NCBI GenBank assembly: GCA_900772475.1
Contig: CAAHEI010000090.1
Span: 1 to 29,063, forward strand
DNA from: Clostridia bacterium
Lineage (GTDB): Bacteria; Bacillota; Clostridia; TANB77; CAG-465
Length of the DNA stretch: 29,063 nucleotides
Direction of reading: 5' to 3'
The notes beneath the pieces are model-generated. The model did no database searches, was not told the DNA's origin, and saw only the letters and a list, made by a program, of their open reading frames with translations. Position 1 is the first letter of the stretch. Each line of letters starts with the position of its first letter. Shown piece by piece: positions 7,147 through 14,467 of the stretch. Position numbers and translations under genes: made by a program.

Positions 7147-7611
7147 ATGGATGATTTAAATGATTTATATAATGAACTTATTATGGAACATAGTATGAAT
7201 TCATATAATAAAAAGAAGATGGAAAATGCAGATTTTTCTGAAGTAGGACACAATCCAAATTGTGGTGATGAAATAACATTAGATTTAAAGCTTGATGGTG
7301 ATGTTATAAAAGACATGACATTTGAAGGGCATGGTTGTGCAATATCTCAAGCTTCTACATCAATAATGATTGATACTCTAAAAGGAAAAAGTGTCAAAGA
7401 AGCAAAGGATATTATTGAAACATTTATCCATATGATAAAAAAAGAAATTAAAGATGAGAAAGAACTTGAAAAATTAGAAGATGCTATTGCGTTTAAAAAT
7501 ATTTCAAATATGCCAGCTCGTGTAAAGTGTGCTTTACTTGCATGGCATACATTAGAAGATATGTTGCAAAGAAATACTAATACAAGATCAAGTACAAAAT
7601 GTTGTAATTAG
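7147..7611 (+). CDS. sufU: SufU, zinc-dependent sulfur acceptor
   Basis: SufU accepts the persulfide sulfur from SufS by zinc-ligand swapping. The 154 residues carry the four expected ligands: Cys39 and Asp41 in NPNCGDEI, Cys64 in GHGCAISQAS, and Cys128 in RVKCALLAWHTL. The region between Cys64 and Cys128 is longer than in IscU, as in SufU proteins generally. The HN(P)NCGD and GxGCAIS motifs together separate it from NifU scaffolds. An AAGGTG site precedes the ATG. It ends in an unusual KCCN tail with two extra cysteines, whose role I cannot judge. It is the last gene of the operon; two hairpins lie within 140 bases of its stop. Confidence 0.95.
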   Translation: MDDLNDLYNELIMEHSMNSYNKKKMENADFSEVGHNPNCGDEITLDLKLDGDVIKDMTFEGHGCAISQASTSIMIDTLKGKSVKEAKDIIETFIHMIKKEIKDEKELEKLEDAIAFKNISNMPARVKCALLAWHTLEDMLQRNTNTRSSTKCCN

Positions 7612-7617
7612 AAAGGT

Positions 7618-7643
7618 AAAATGTACCCTGTATGGTACATTTT
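7618..7643 (+). terminator. Hairpin right after sufU
   Basis: AAAATGTACC, loop CTGTAT, then GGTACATTTT: ten perfect pairs starting seven bases after the sufU stop. Only four T's follow, inside the stem, then AGTAACG, so termination here may be partial. It may instead protect the 3' end of the mRNA, with the main terminator at 7705. Confidence 0.55.
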
Positions 7644-7704
7644 AGTAACGAAGTCACTTTCGTTCTGAAGATTTGGCTTAATAAAAAAGATGTAATTTAA
7701 ATAT

Positions 7705-7741
7705 GAAAAGGTCAATCACAAATTAATGGATTGACCTTTTC
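7705..7741. terminator. Bidirectional terminator between suf operon and beta-CASP gene
   Basis: GAAAAGGTCAATC (7705-7717) and GATTGACCTTTTC (7729-7741) form a perfect 13-pair stem around an 11-base loop. It lies between convergent genes and can serve both: sufU from the left and the gene ending at 7750 from the right. Confidence 0.8.
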
Positions 7742-7749
7742 GTGTAATT

Positions 7750-9372
7750 TTAAGTATATTGAAGATTATATTTCCTTGTTCTCTTGTTATTATTTTTATA
7801 CTTAGGTTTTGATTTTTTAGAATGAAGCTTTCTTTCCTTACGAATTTTTCGCTTTTTTTGCCCTATTTCTTCAAGTGTTGAATATTTAGAGTTTAAAATC
7901 TTTGTTATGCTAAAATCAGACATTGAGTAGCAAATACTTCTATCCATTATTTTTACAAATGATGGATTTATTGCATTTTCAACCATATTAGAGTATATCT
8001 CTTTAGTTTTCAACTCTCCGTGATTTACAAATACACCAACAAGATTAGGAAAAATATGCAAAAAATCAAGTAATTGATCAGCTTTTGCATGTGAGGAAAA
8101 TTCATTACTACAAAATATATCGCAGTTTATTTGAGTCCTTACTTTTTCTCCATAAACATTAAAAAGATAATCTTGTCCTTTTTTTGCACTTTTTAGAGTG
8201 TACCCAAGTGTGTTTGATGGTAAGTAACAAGTGAAAAGTATTGCAACATCTTCACGGTGAATAAGCTTAGAAAGATAATATGGTGCTTTGCCTTTATCTG
8301 CCATACCAGATGTGGTTAATATTATTTTTGGACTAGATGATTGCAAAACATCTTCAGGAATTTCATCAATGATACATATATCTTTTGTACCAATCATTTT
8401 AGAAACTAAGCTCAAGTGGTTTGATATACTTACTAAATTAAGGTTCTCAGGAATAAAATCAATTTTTGATTCTTCTATGAATATTTTAAAATACTCAATT
8501 GCGAGTGAACCTGCAAGATAGATAGGGATGGATTTAGATAGAAGGTATCTATCTTGTAAACTCTTAAGCTTTAAAAGAACTTGTTCAGCTCTTTCACAAG
8601 CTATTACTGGGGAAATTACTGTTTTGTTTTCTTTAATAAGAGAAAGAAGTGTATCATCATATGTGTAGTTGATTGATCCTGTTGTGGAATCACCATATGT
8701 TGACTCTTGAAAAACAATAAGTTTGAGCTTTTTAACCCATTTTGGAATTCCAGGTATATCTTGAAATAAATTATCCACATTATAGTCACCAGTAAAAAGA
8801 AAGTTAATGGTTTCACAACACGGATAACTTACCTGAAGAAGAATCATCGCAGCACCCATTAAATGACCGTTACCAAGCAACGTTACATTTAAATTGTCGT
8901 CAAGATTAAAGGTATCATTATAGTTTAATCCCCTACATCTATTTAAAGTTTTCTTTACATCTTCTAACTCGTAAAGAGGTTCGATAAATGTTTTTAACTT
9001 CTTAGAAAGATGTTTAGAGTCATAATCCAATATCTGTGCACAATCAAAAAGGGCAGGCTTAAGAAGTCTTTTGGCCTTATTTGTGCAATAAACATTGTTA
9101 TAATATCCTTTTTTGAACAAAAGTGGTAATCTGCCACAATGATCTATATGAGTATGTGTTAAAAAAACATAATCAATATTTTCAGGATGAAGTTGAGCAG
9201 GAAAATCAAAATTATATTTATCATAATTAAATTCCTGATAAATTCCACAGTCTATTAATACCTGTTTTGTTGTTTTATTAGGAAAGTGAAGAGTAAGTAT
9301 AATTGAAGAACCAGTCACTTCAGGGTGAAGACAAGATATTTCATAAGTAATGCTATCTGTTTTGTTTTTCAT
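7750..9372 (-). CDS. Beta-CASP metallo-beta-lactamase-fold ribonuclease-like protein
   Basis: The 540-residue protein has the metal-binding THTHIDHCGRLP motif (HxHxDH, His73 to His78), a second ligand region LLGNGHLMGAA, and LFTGDYN as the Asp ligand strand. The inserted beta-CASP cap follows (ISPVIACERAEQVLLKL and KIILTTSGMADKGKAPYY). The C-terminal RMMBL part contains SSHAKADQLLDF and FVNHGELKTKEIY. This is the architecture of RNA-processing nucleases related to archaeal CPSF-like proteins and bacterial YbaX-type homologues; it is distinct from RNase J by motif order and length. It ends in a basic tail of about 35 residues (KKRKIRKERK and many Lys/Arg), likely to bind RNA. GGAGG precedes the ATG. 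Specific substrates are unknown. Confidence 0.85.
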   Translation of the reverse strand: MKNKTDSITYEISCLHPEVTGSSIILTLHFPNKTTKQVLIDCGIYQEFNYDKYNFDFPAQLHPENIDYVFLTHTHIDHCGRLPLLFKKGYYNNVYCTNKAKRLLKPALFDCAQILDYDSKHLSKKLKTFIEPLYELEDVKKTLNRCRGLNYNDTFNLDDNLNVTLLGNGHLMGAAMILLQVSYPCCETINFLFTGDYNVDNLFQDIPGIPKWVKKLKLIVFQESTYGDSTTGSINYTYDDTLLSLIKENKTVISPVIACERAEQVLLKLKSLQDRYLLSKSIPIYLAGSLAIEYFKIFIEESKIDFIPENLNLVSISNHLSLVSKMIGTKDICIIDEIPEDVLQSSSPKIILTTSGMADKGKAPYYLSKLIHREDVAILFTCYLPSNTLGYTLKSAKKGQDYLFNVYGEKVRTQINCDIFCSNEFSSHAKADQLLDFLHIFPNLVGVFVNHGELKTKEIYSNMVENAINPSFVKIMDRSICYSMSDFSITKILNSKYSTLEEIGQKKRKIRKERKLHSKKSKPKYKNNNKRTRKYNLQYT

Positions 9373-9449
9373 AAGAAATCCTCCAATGTTAATAAATTTA
9401 ATAAAAAAATATACAATTGCATATTTATATAAAACTATTGTTATAATTA

Positions 9450-9479
9450 TTATATAATGGCTTGTAATATAAAGTCAAT
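9450..9479 (-). promoter_or_regulatory. Promoter of the beta-CASP gene
   Basis: Reading the reverse strand: TTGACT (9474-9479), 18 bases, TATAAT (9450-9455). The predicted start near 9443 gives a leader of about 70 bases before the ATG at 9372. The region is very AT-rich, so alternative -10 boxes exist. Confidence 0.5.
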
Positions 9480-9610
9480 AATTATGTAAAAAAAACATGA
9501 AAAATGAGTAAAAAAATATAATATTTAAAGAAAATTAGCTTTGTACTAGCTTTTTTTCTGTATTTAATGTATAATACTATACATAGTAATTAGTAAATTA
9601 GGTGATTATA

Positions 9611-10624
9611 ATGGAAGAAAAAAAAATAATTTTAACAGGTGATAGACCAACAGGAAGACTTCATATAGGTCACTATTTTGGTTCATTACAAAATAGAGTA
9701 AAACTTCAAGATGATTATGAACAATATATAATGATTGCTGATGTTCAAGCTTTAACAGATAATTTTAATAATCCAGAAAAGGTTATAAAATCTGTAAAAC
9801 AACTTTGCATTGATTATTTATCTTGTGGAATTGATCCACAAAAGACAACGGTATTTATTCAATCAATGATTCCTGAAATTGCAGAACTTACTGTTTTCTA
9901 TTCAAATCTTGTAACAATTTCAAGATTAGAGAGAAATCCAACAGTAAAAACAGAAATAGCCCAGAAAAAGGAGCTTTTTGGAAATAACGGTGAGAGTATA
10001 ACTTATGGATTCTTAGGATATCCAGTAAGTCAATCTGCTGATATTACTGCGTTTGGGGCACATTTAATTCCTGTTGGAGAGGATCAACTTCCAGTGATTG
10101 AGCAAACAAGGGAAATTGTTAGAAAATTTAACACTATTTATGGTGAAACTTTAATTGAACCCGAAGCTTTAGTTGGAAAGATGGCTAGGGTAAAAGGACT
10201 AGATGGAAATGCTAAAATGGGTAAAAGTCTAGGTAATGCAATATATTTGTCTGATAGGGAAGAAGAAATAAATAGAAAAGTTATGGGAGCTTTAACAGAT
10301 ACTTCAAAAATAAGGAAAGACGATCCGGCAAATCCTGAAGTATGTATGGTAGGATACTATCATAAGATGTTTAGTCAAAAAGATAAAGAGTGTATATTTG
10401 AAGAATGTAAAAAGGGAAAAAGAGGTTGCGTTGCTTGTAAAAAGGAGCTTGCTAAAAATATATGTGAATACTTAAAACCAATAAGGGAAAAAAGAAAATA
10501 TTATGAGGAGCATCCTGAAATCATAGATGATGTTTTAAAAAATGGAATAAAAAAAGCTAGATATAAAGCTAGTGAGACAATGAAAAAGGTAAAGAAAGCA
10601 ATGAAAATAGACTATTTTGATTAA
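9611..10624 (+). CDS. trpS: Tryptophanyl-tRNA synthetase
   Basis: Class I synthetase that charges tRNA-Trp. The 337 residues contain the HIGH signature as LHIGHYFGSL (residues 18-21 are HIGH), and the KMSKS loop as KMGKSLGNAI (202-206). TrpRS-typical segments are DVQALTDNF, SADITAFGAHLIPVGEDQLP and KEIAELTVFYSNL-like residues around 88-100. The start is placed at the ATG at 9611 because AGGTGA sits five bases upstream; a GTG at 9602 in the same frame lies within that ribosome binding site. A TATAAT at 9570-9575 is a likely -10 box, but I could not pair it with a good -35 box. No T-box leader is present. A CKKGKRGCVACKK stretch near the C-terminus is noteworthy but occurs in some bacterial TrpRS. 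Confidence 0.95.
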   Translation: MEEKKIILTGDRPTGRLHIGHYFGSLQNRVKLQDDYEQYIMIADVQALTDNFNNPEKVIKSVKQLCIDYLSCGIDPQKTTVFIQSMIPEIAELTVFYSNLVTISRLERNPTVKTEIAQKKELFGNNGESITYGFLGYPVSQSADITAFGAHLIPVGEDQLPVIEQTREIVRKFNTIYGETLIEPEALVGKMARVKGLDGNAKMGKSLGNAIYLSDREEEINRKVMGALTDTSKIRKDDPANPEVCMVGYYHKMFSQKDKECIFEECKKGKRGCVACKKELAKNICEYLKPIREKRKYYEEHPEIIDDVLKNGIKKARYKASETMKKVKKAMKIDYFD

Positions 10625-10637
10625 GAGGAGAATTTAG

Positions 10638-11906
10638 ATGGTAATTGATTATGTAAAAATAAAAGTAAAAGCTGGAAATGGTGGTAATGGTGCAACAAGT
10701 TTTAGAAGGGAAAAATATATTGCTGCTGGTGGTCCAGATGGCGGTGATGGTGGAAAAGGTGGAAATATATATTTAAAAGTTGATCCAAATACATCAACGC
10801 TACTTGATTTTAAATATAAAAAAGAATTTAGGGCAGAGGATGGTAAAAACGGTGATGGTGCAAGAAAAACTGGAAAATCAGGTCAGGACTTGTACATAAG
10901 TGTACCACTTGGTACAATAGTAAGAGATGTAGATAGGGATATTGTAATTGCCGATTTATCAAAAAAAGATGATGTGTTTTTAGTAGCAAAAGGTGGAAAA
11001 GGTGGAAAAGGCAATATGAATTTTGCAACTCCTACAAGACAAGTTCCAAATTTTTCTGAGGCAGGCCATAAAGGTGTAGAAAGAAATCTTGAACTTGAAC
11101 TAAAAATGCTTGCAGATGTTGGGCTTATTGGTTTCCCAAATGTTGGTAAATCAACAATAATTTCAACTGTATCATCTGCAAAACCTAAAATTGCAAATTA
11201 TCATTTTACTACACTTGAGCCAACTTTAGGAGTTGTTAAAACTAAAAGTGGGGATACCTTTGTGATGGCTGATATACCTGGAATTATAGAGGATGCTAGT
11301 GAGGGTGTAGGTCTTGGATTTAAGTTCTTAAAACATATTGAAAGAACTAGACTTTTATTGCATGTAATTGATATTACAGGAAGTGAAGGAAGAATCCCAG
11401 TAGAAGACTTTAAATTAATAAATAATGAGCTTAAAAAGTATAGTCAAAAACTTGCTTCAAAAAAGCAAATTGTTGTTGCCAACAAAATGGATAGTTTAAG
11501 TGATGAAGGCTATCTTAAAGATTTAGAAATGCTTTGTAAAAAAGAAGGATTAAAATTATTTAAAATTTCAGCTGCAACTAAAATTGGATTAGATGATTTA
11601 CTAAACTATGTATCTGAAGAATTAAAGAAAATTCCAAAGGAAGATATTGTTGAAGTTATTAAAGAGGAAGAGGATGAATTAGTAGATCAAGAGTGGCATG
11701 TAGAAAAGAAAAATGATACATACTATGTTACAGGTGCTCCTATTGAAAGATTAATGAGTAAAGTTAATATATTTGATGTGGAGTCAAGACAATACATGCA
11801 AAGAGTATTAAATAAAATGGGAGTTATGGATAAGGCAAGAGAACTTGGACTTAAAGATGGAGAATATTTAGATATTATTGGATATCAGATGGAATATAAC
11901 GATTAA
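10638..11906 (+). CDS. obgE: Obg GTPase (CgtA)
   Basis: Obg is an essential ribosome-associated GTPase in 50S assembly and stress control. The 422 residues show all three domains. The Gly-rich Obg fold covers about 1-157 (GNGGNGATSFRREK, GGPDGGDGGKGGN, GGKGGKGN). The G domain has G1 GFPNVGKST (165-173), G3 DIPG (212-215) and G4 NKMD (282-285), and the OCT domain covers about 350-422. The ATG has GAGGAG upstream and lies 13 bases after the trpS stop, so cotranscription with trpS is likely. A perfect palindromic terminator follows one base after the stop. In spore formers Obg is also needed for the sporulation phosphorelay, which is known for B. subtilis but not visible here. Confidence 0.97.
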   Translation: MVIDYVKIKVKAGNGGNGATSFRREKYIAAGGPDGGDGGKGGNIYLKVDPNTSTLLDFKYKKEFRAEDGKNGDGARKTGKSGQDLYISVPLGTIVRDVDRDIVIADLSKKDDVFLVAKGGKGGKGNMNFATPTRQVPNFSEAGHKGVERNLELELKMLADVGLIGFPNVGKSTIISTVSSAKPKIANYHFTTLEPTLGVVKTKSGDTFVMADIPGIIEDASEGVGLGFKFLKHIERTRLLLHVIDITGSEGRIPVEDFKLINNELKKYSQKLASKKQIVVANKMDSLSDEGYLKDLEMLCKKEGLKLFKISAATKIGLDDLLNYVSEELKKIPKEDIVEVIKEEEDELVDQEWHVEKKNDTYYVTGAPIERLMSKVNIFDVESRQYMQRVLNKMGVMDKARELGLKDGEYLDIIGYQMEYND

Positions 11907-11907
11907 G

Positions 11908-11941
11908 AAAAACCATTCGTAAATATTTACGAATGGTTTTT
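11908..11941. terminator. Bidirectional terminator, perfect 34-base palindrome
   Basis: Arms 11908-11924 and 11925-11941 are exact reverse complements (outer AAAAACCATTCG, inner TAAAT/ATTTA), with A-run on one side and T-run on the other. It ends obgE transcription and, on the reverse strand, transcription of the micro-ORF whose stop is only three bases away. Confidence 0.85.
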
Positions 11942-11943
11942 TG

Positions 11944-12096
11944 CTAAAAGATAATTTTTAGCAGAAAAATTATGAATGTTATCCACAATAAAGTATCTAA
12001 AATTCCAAAAAGAAATCTTAGGGCACAGGATGTTATTTTAAAAGTTAAATAAAGCATTATGCATGATAAAATAAGGCTTAAAAGTGATAAAATCAT
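11944..12096 (-). CDS. Micro-ORF, 50-residue hydrophobic membrane peptide
   Basis: The reverse-strand ORF begins MILSLLSLILSCIMLYL and ends FIIFLLKIIF before a TAG. It has two hydrophobic stretches (about residues 1-19 and 34-50) around a short KITSCALRF loop, suggesting a small two-pass membrane peptide. Evidence for expression is good: AAAAGGAGAA lies about eight bases before the ATG, inside the last codons of the DUF212 gene. The two genes are only five bases apart, and a bidirectional terminator follows the stop by three bases. It is probably cotranscribed with the DUF212 gene. I do not recognise the family. Hydrophobic composition is easy to obtain in AT-rich DNA, so conservation is the test. 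Confidence 0.55.
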   Translation of the reverse strand: MILSLLSLILSCIMLYLTFKITSCALRFLFGILDTLLWITFIIFLLKIIF

Positions 12097-12101
12097 AATA
12101 A

Positions 12102-12773
12102 TTATTCTCCTTTTCCCCTTAATTTTAAAATAAACTTTGGCAAATCTATTTTTTTAGACAGGAAAAGGTAGGAAAGAAGAAAATATACAATTGATATTAG
12201 TATATCAATTATAAGTACTGTCCAATTTCCTGTTCTAATTGAATTTGCACCAACACCAAATATTAATGCGAGGATCAAACCACCTATTACTTCGTGAGGC
12301 ATGTGGCCTGCTTTAATATTAATATTGTCTCCAAGTTCATTCCAAAAATTTTGTAGCGATTCAGTTACAATAAAATAGTTTTTTGACTCTTTAAGAAATT
12401 TTTGCATGGTTTGAGCATTTTCCTGTACACGCATACGGATACCTAAGGCATCTCTAATTGTCATTGCCGTCCATAATAGTAATACTACCTCTGTAGATAT
12501 ACAAACTAAAATTTCTGTTTTGGATGATGCATTATATATAGCTTCGTATATTATTGGAGTAACAACAATACATCCTGTTACAGAAACTGCAGTATGTGAA
12601 GATGGAAAATCACCATCTGAAAAAAATTGCTTTATAACGTTCCGTGGATTGTTATTTTTTGTAATTGCAATTTTAAGTAGTGTTTTAAATGCTTGGGAAG
12701 TAACCCATGCAAGTGCGATACTTATTGCAATATAAATGAAAGTACCTAACGCAAAAAATATATTTTCGTTCAT
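12102..12773 (-). CDS. Divergent PAP2 family membrane protein (DUF212/YuiD-like)
   Basis: The 223-residue protein carries the three signatures of the DUF212 family: SDGDFPSSHTA (52-62), TIRDALGIRMRVQENA (105-120) and KAGHMPHEVIGGLILAL (154-170). These correspond to the acid phosphatase/vanadium haloperoxidase-like motifs of PAP2 enzymes, though activity of this family is not established. Several membrane segments are predicted: 8-28, about 65-80, 88-106, about 160-178 and 188-208. It is longer than the usual 150 or so residues because of an extra C-terminal transmembrane segment and basic tail. AGGAGG precedes the ATG, and a consensus promoter lies about 50 bases upstream. A 50-residue micro-ORF follows on the same strand. 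Confidence 0.85.
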   Translation of the reverse strand: MNENIFFALGTFIYIAISIALAWVTSQAFKTLLKIAITKNNNPRNVIKQFFSDGDFPSSHTAVSVTGCIVVTPIIYEAIYNASSKTEILVCISTEVVLLLWTAMTIRDALGIRMRVQENAQTMQKFLKESKNYFIVTESLQNFWNELGDNINIKAGHMPHEVIGGLILALIFGVGANSIRTGNWTVLIIDILISIVYFLLSYLFLSKKIDLPKFILKLRGKGE

Positions 12774-12823
12774 TATAATCCTCCTAATTTTGGGTTTAAT
12801 TTTTATATTTTATTTGTGACAGT

Positions 12824-12852
12824 ATTATATCATAATATTGAACATGTGTCAA
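12824..12852 (-). promoter_or_regulatory. Consensus promoter of the DUF212 gene
   Basis: Reverse strand: TTGACA (12847-12852), exactly 17 bases, TATAAT (12824-12829), giving a start near 12817 and a leader of about 44 bases. Confidence 0.8.
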
Positions 12853-12900
12853 TTGTATAAAAATATCTATATGGTAAATAATAAAAATGGGTGGTAAATA

Positions 12901-13602
12901 ATGCCAATAATTTGTTTAATAATTTTAATACTAATTTTAATTTATATATTATTATTTGTTTTTCCAATTACAATTGAAATAAAAGATGAAATTTTACCTA
13001 CTTTTAATAAAATAAAAAAATATAAAAGTGAAACTGTAAAAGAAAAACATTATTTAAAAATAAAAATATTAGGTTTTATTTTAATATTCAAAAAAGATTT
13101 AAATAAAAATAAAAAGAAAAATGATGACAATAAGTTATATAAAAATGTTTCTAATGATCCTCTTGAAATGGTAATAAACTCAGTTTTTAATGTATTAGAT
13201 AATGCTGTTACTGGAGAAAAAATAAATAAAGCTTTATTAAAATCGAAAGATATAAAAACAATTATTAATAGTATATATTTAAAAAAATTTTACTTAGATT
13301 TAGGAATAAATTTGTTGCAACCAATTTTAAATGCATATATTTCAACTTTGATTAATGTTGTAATAAATATGTTTATAGCTAAAAATATAAAAAAATTTAA
13401 TTTACAAAATACAAAATTTAAAACATATATTAGTGGAGAAGTATATAATATAAAAATAGATAGTATAATTCATCTTCAACTTGCAAATATTATTTATATA
13501 ATAATAAAAATAATATTTAGGTTAAGAAAGGTGGAAAAGAAAAATGTCAGATCAAAAACATCCAATAGAAAATTTAATGATGACAGCTATGACTTCGCTT
13601 GA
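12901..13602 (+). CDS. DUF2953 membrane-anchored sporulation-associated protein
   Basis: The 233-residue product opens with one transmembrane segment (MPIICLIILILILIYILLFV). A long Lys/Asn-rich part follows, containing YLKIKILGFILIFKKDL and a C-terminal YISGEVYNIKIDSIIHLQLANIIYIIIK segment. That layout, with a strictly adjacent ytfJ gene, is typical of the DUF2953 (YtfI) family, which is paired with YtfJ in spore formers. Biochemical role is unknown. GGGTGG lies just before the ATG. The 3' end overlaps the ytfJ start by 59 bases in another frame, encoding a basic tail (KVEKKNVRSKTSNRKF). The family call leans strongly on the neighbour, because sequence conservation is low. Confidence 0.7.
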   Translation: MPIICLIILILILIYILLFVFPITIEIKDEILPTFNKIKKYKSETVKEKHYLKIKILGFILIFKKDLNKNKKKNDDNKLYKNVSNDPLEMVINSVFNVLDNAVTGEKINKALLKSKDIKTIINSIYLKKFYLDLGINLLQPILNAYISTLINVVINMFIAKNIKKFNLQNTKFKTYISGEVYNIKIDSIIHLQLANIIYIIIKIIFRLRKVEKKNVRSKTSNRKFNDDSYDFA

Positions 13603-14014
13603 AAGCATGGTAGATGTTAATACAATTGTAGGTGATATGGTAACTTCACCAGATGGTACAGTAATTATACCTGTATCTAAAGTATGTTTTGGTTTTGCTG
13701 CAGGAGGTAGTGAATTTAATACAAACAAATTAAATAAATTTTCAGAAAATGCTAAACTTCCTTTTGGTGGAGGTAGTGGAGCAGGAGTAAATATATCACC
13801 AGTTGCTTTTTTAACAGTAAAAGATGGACAAATAAAACTTTTAAATGTAAATGGAACAACTTCAGTAGACAAATTAGTTGATATAATTCCAGATATAGTT
13901 AACAAAGCAAATAGCTTAATTGAAAGGGCAATTCAAAAGCCAAAGCAAGTTTTAAAGGTTGAGCAACCTGAAACTTTAAGTTCTAATGATATAGAAGATT
14001 GGCATAAAGTATAA
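13544..14014 (+). CDS. ytfJ: YtfJ/GerW family sporulation protein
   Basis: The 156-residue protein has the full YtfJ signature: HPIENLMMTAMTSLESMVDVNTIVG near the N-terminus, then DGTVIIPVSKVCFGFAAGGSEF, FGGGSGAGVNISPVAFLTV and VDKLVDIIPDIVNKA. In B. subtilis the family is expressed in the forespore and is required for a normal germination response (GerW), so its presence supports an endospore-forming host. AAAGGTGG precedes the ATG, which lies inside the DUF2953 gene. Overlap of 59 bases and the shared order indicate one operon. I could not assign a forespore sigma promoter. A terminator stem begins immediately at the stop codon. Confidence 0.93.
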   Translation: MSDQKHPIENLMMTAMTSLESMVDVNTIVGDMVTSPDGTVIIPVSKVCFGFAAGGSEFNTNKLNKFSENAKLPFGGGSGAGVNISPVAFLTVKDGQIKLLNVNGTTSVDKLVDIIPDIVNKANSLIERAIQKPKQVLKVEQPETLSSNDIEDWHKV

Positions 14015-14045
14015 AAAATTTCTCATTTTTAATGAGAGATTTTTT
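14013..14045. terminator. Bidirectional terminator after ytfJ
   Basis: TCTCATT (14021-14027) and AATGAGA (14031-14037) around a TTT loop, extended outward by a G-T pair and six or seven A-T pairs. It has a T-run on the right for ytfJ and an A-run on the left, so it can also stop reverse-strand transcripts from the micro-ORF region at 14044-14267. Confidence 0.75.
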
Positions 14046-14112
14046 ATATGCATTTACGTGGAGTTTTTTCACATAACTCTTTGATGGAGTCATTATTATT
14101 ATTAGTATCCAT
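14044..14112 (-). CDS. Doubtful micro-ORF, 22 residues with two Cys
   Basis: On the reverse strand an ATG at 14112 opens MDTNNNNDSIKELCEKTPRKCI, ending in a TAA that overlaps the terminator stem. There is no Shine-Dalgarno sequence upstream, which argues against it. It is listed because it is charged and hydrophilic, contains two cysteines (residues 14 and 21), and lies just behind another micro-ORF on the same strand with a common terminator. It may be chance. Confidence 0.2.
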   Translation of the reverse strand: MDTNNNNDSIKELCEKTPRKCI

Positions 14113-14162
14113 TGTCTAGCAATTAATATTATAACACATAAACAAGCAAATAAGATTATAAA

Positions 14163-14267
14163 TTATTTAGGTAATACTTTGAAATTATTCATTTCTGTAT
14201 TTATTCCCAATAAAGTACATAGACCTATTAAAGAAACAATAGATAATACTGATAAAATATTTTTCAC
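14163..14267 (-). CDS. Possible micro-ORF, 34-residue signal-like hydrophobic peptide
   Basis: Reverse strand, GTG start at 14267 with AGAGAGGG five bases upstream. The peptide begins MKNILSVLSIVSLIGLCTLL and ends MNNFKVLPK, which resembles a short positively charged start, a hydrophobic core and a polar tail. It could be a secreted or membrane peptide. It lacks the hallmarks of AgrD-type cyclic peptides (no downstream Cys-thiolactone and no PxxP-like acidic tail). The gap it occupies (14046-14410) has no other gene, which leaves room for it. A nearby second micro-ORF and shared terminator hint at a small transcript. Confidence 0.35.
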   Translation of the reverse strand: MKNILSVLSIVSLIGLCTLLGINTEMNNFKVLPK

Positions 14268-14410
14268 AATAGCCCTCTCTTGTGCTTAAAGATAAATTAG
14301 CAAAATAAATTATATATAAACTTAAGGTAGGGTTATATTTTTAATATATAACTTGTCTATATAATATAATTATAATACAGTTCACATAAAAACGACATTA
14401 ATTATACAAC

Positions 14411-14439
14411 TTGACATTATAGCATAATAAATATATAAT
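14411..14439 (+). promoter_or_regulatory. Consensus promoter of the acyl ligase gene
   Basis: TTGACA (14411-14416), exactly 17 bases, TATAAT (14434-14439). The predicted start is near 14446, giving a 22-base leader that holds the AGGGGG ribosome binding site. Confidence 0.85.
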
Positions 14440-14467
14440 TTAGATATACGTTTTAGGGGGAATTTTA

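Noticed and set aside
9480..9610. T-box leader upstream of trpS
   Set aside because: The gap has no conserved T-box sequence, no specifier stem and no antiterminator/terminator pair. The AGCT repeats near 9537-9552 do not form a convincing stem.
12855..12875. Forespore sigma-F/G promoter for the DUF2953-ytfJ pair
   Set aside because: GTATA and GGTAAATAATA resemble the boxes, but the spacing is about 13 instead of 15 and the -10 match is imperfect. Expected from biology, not supported by the bases.
14163..14267. AgrD-type cyclic peptide pheromone
   Set aside because: The peptide lacks the conserved Cys followed by a short hydrophobic ring and acidic proline tail, and there is no AgrB-like processing protease in the window.
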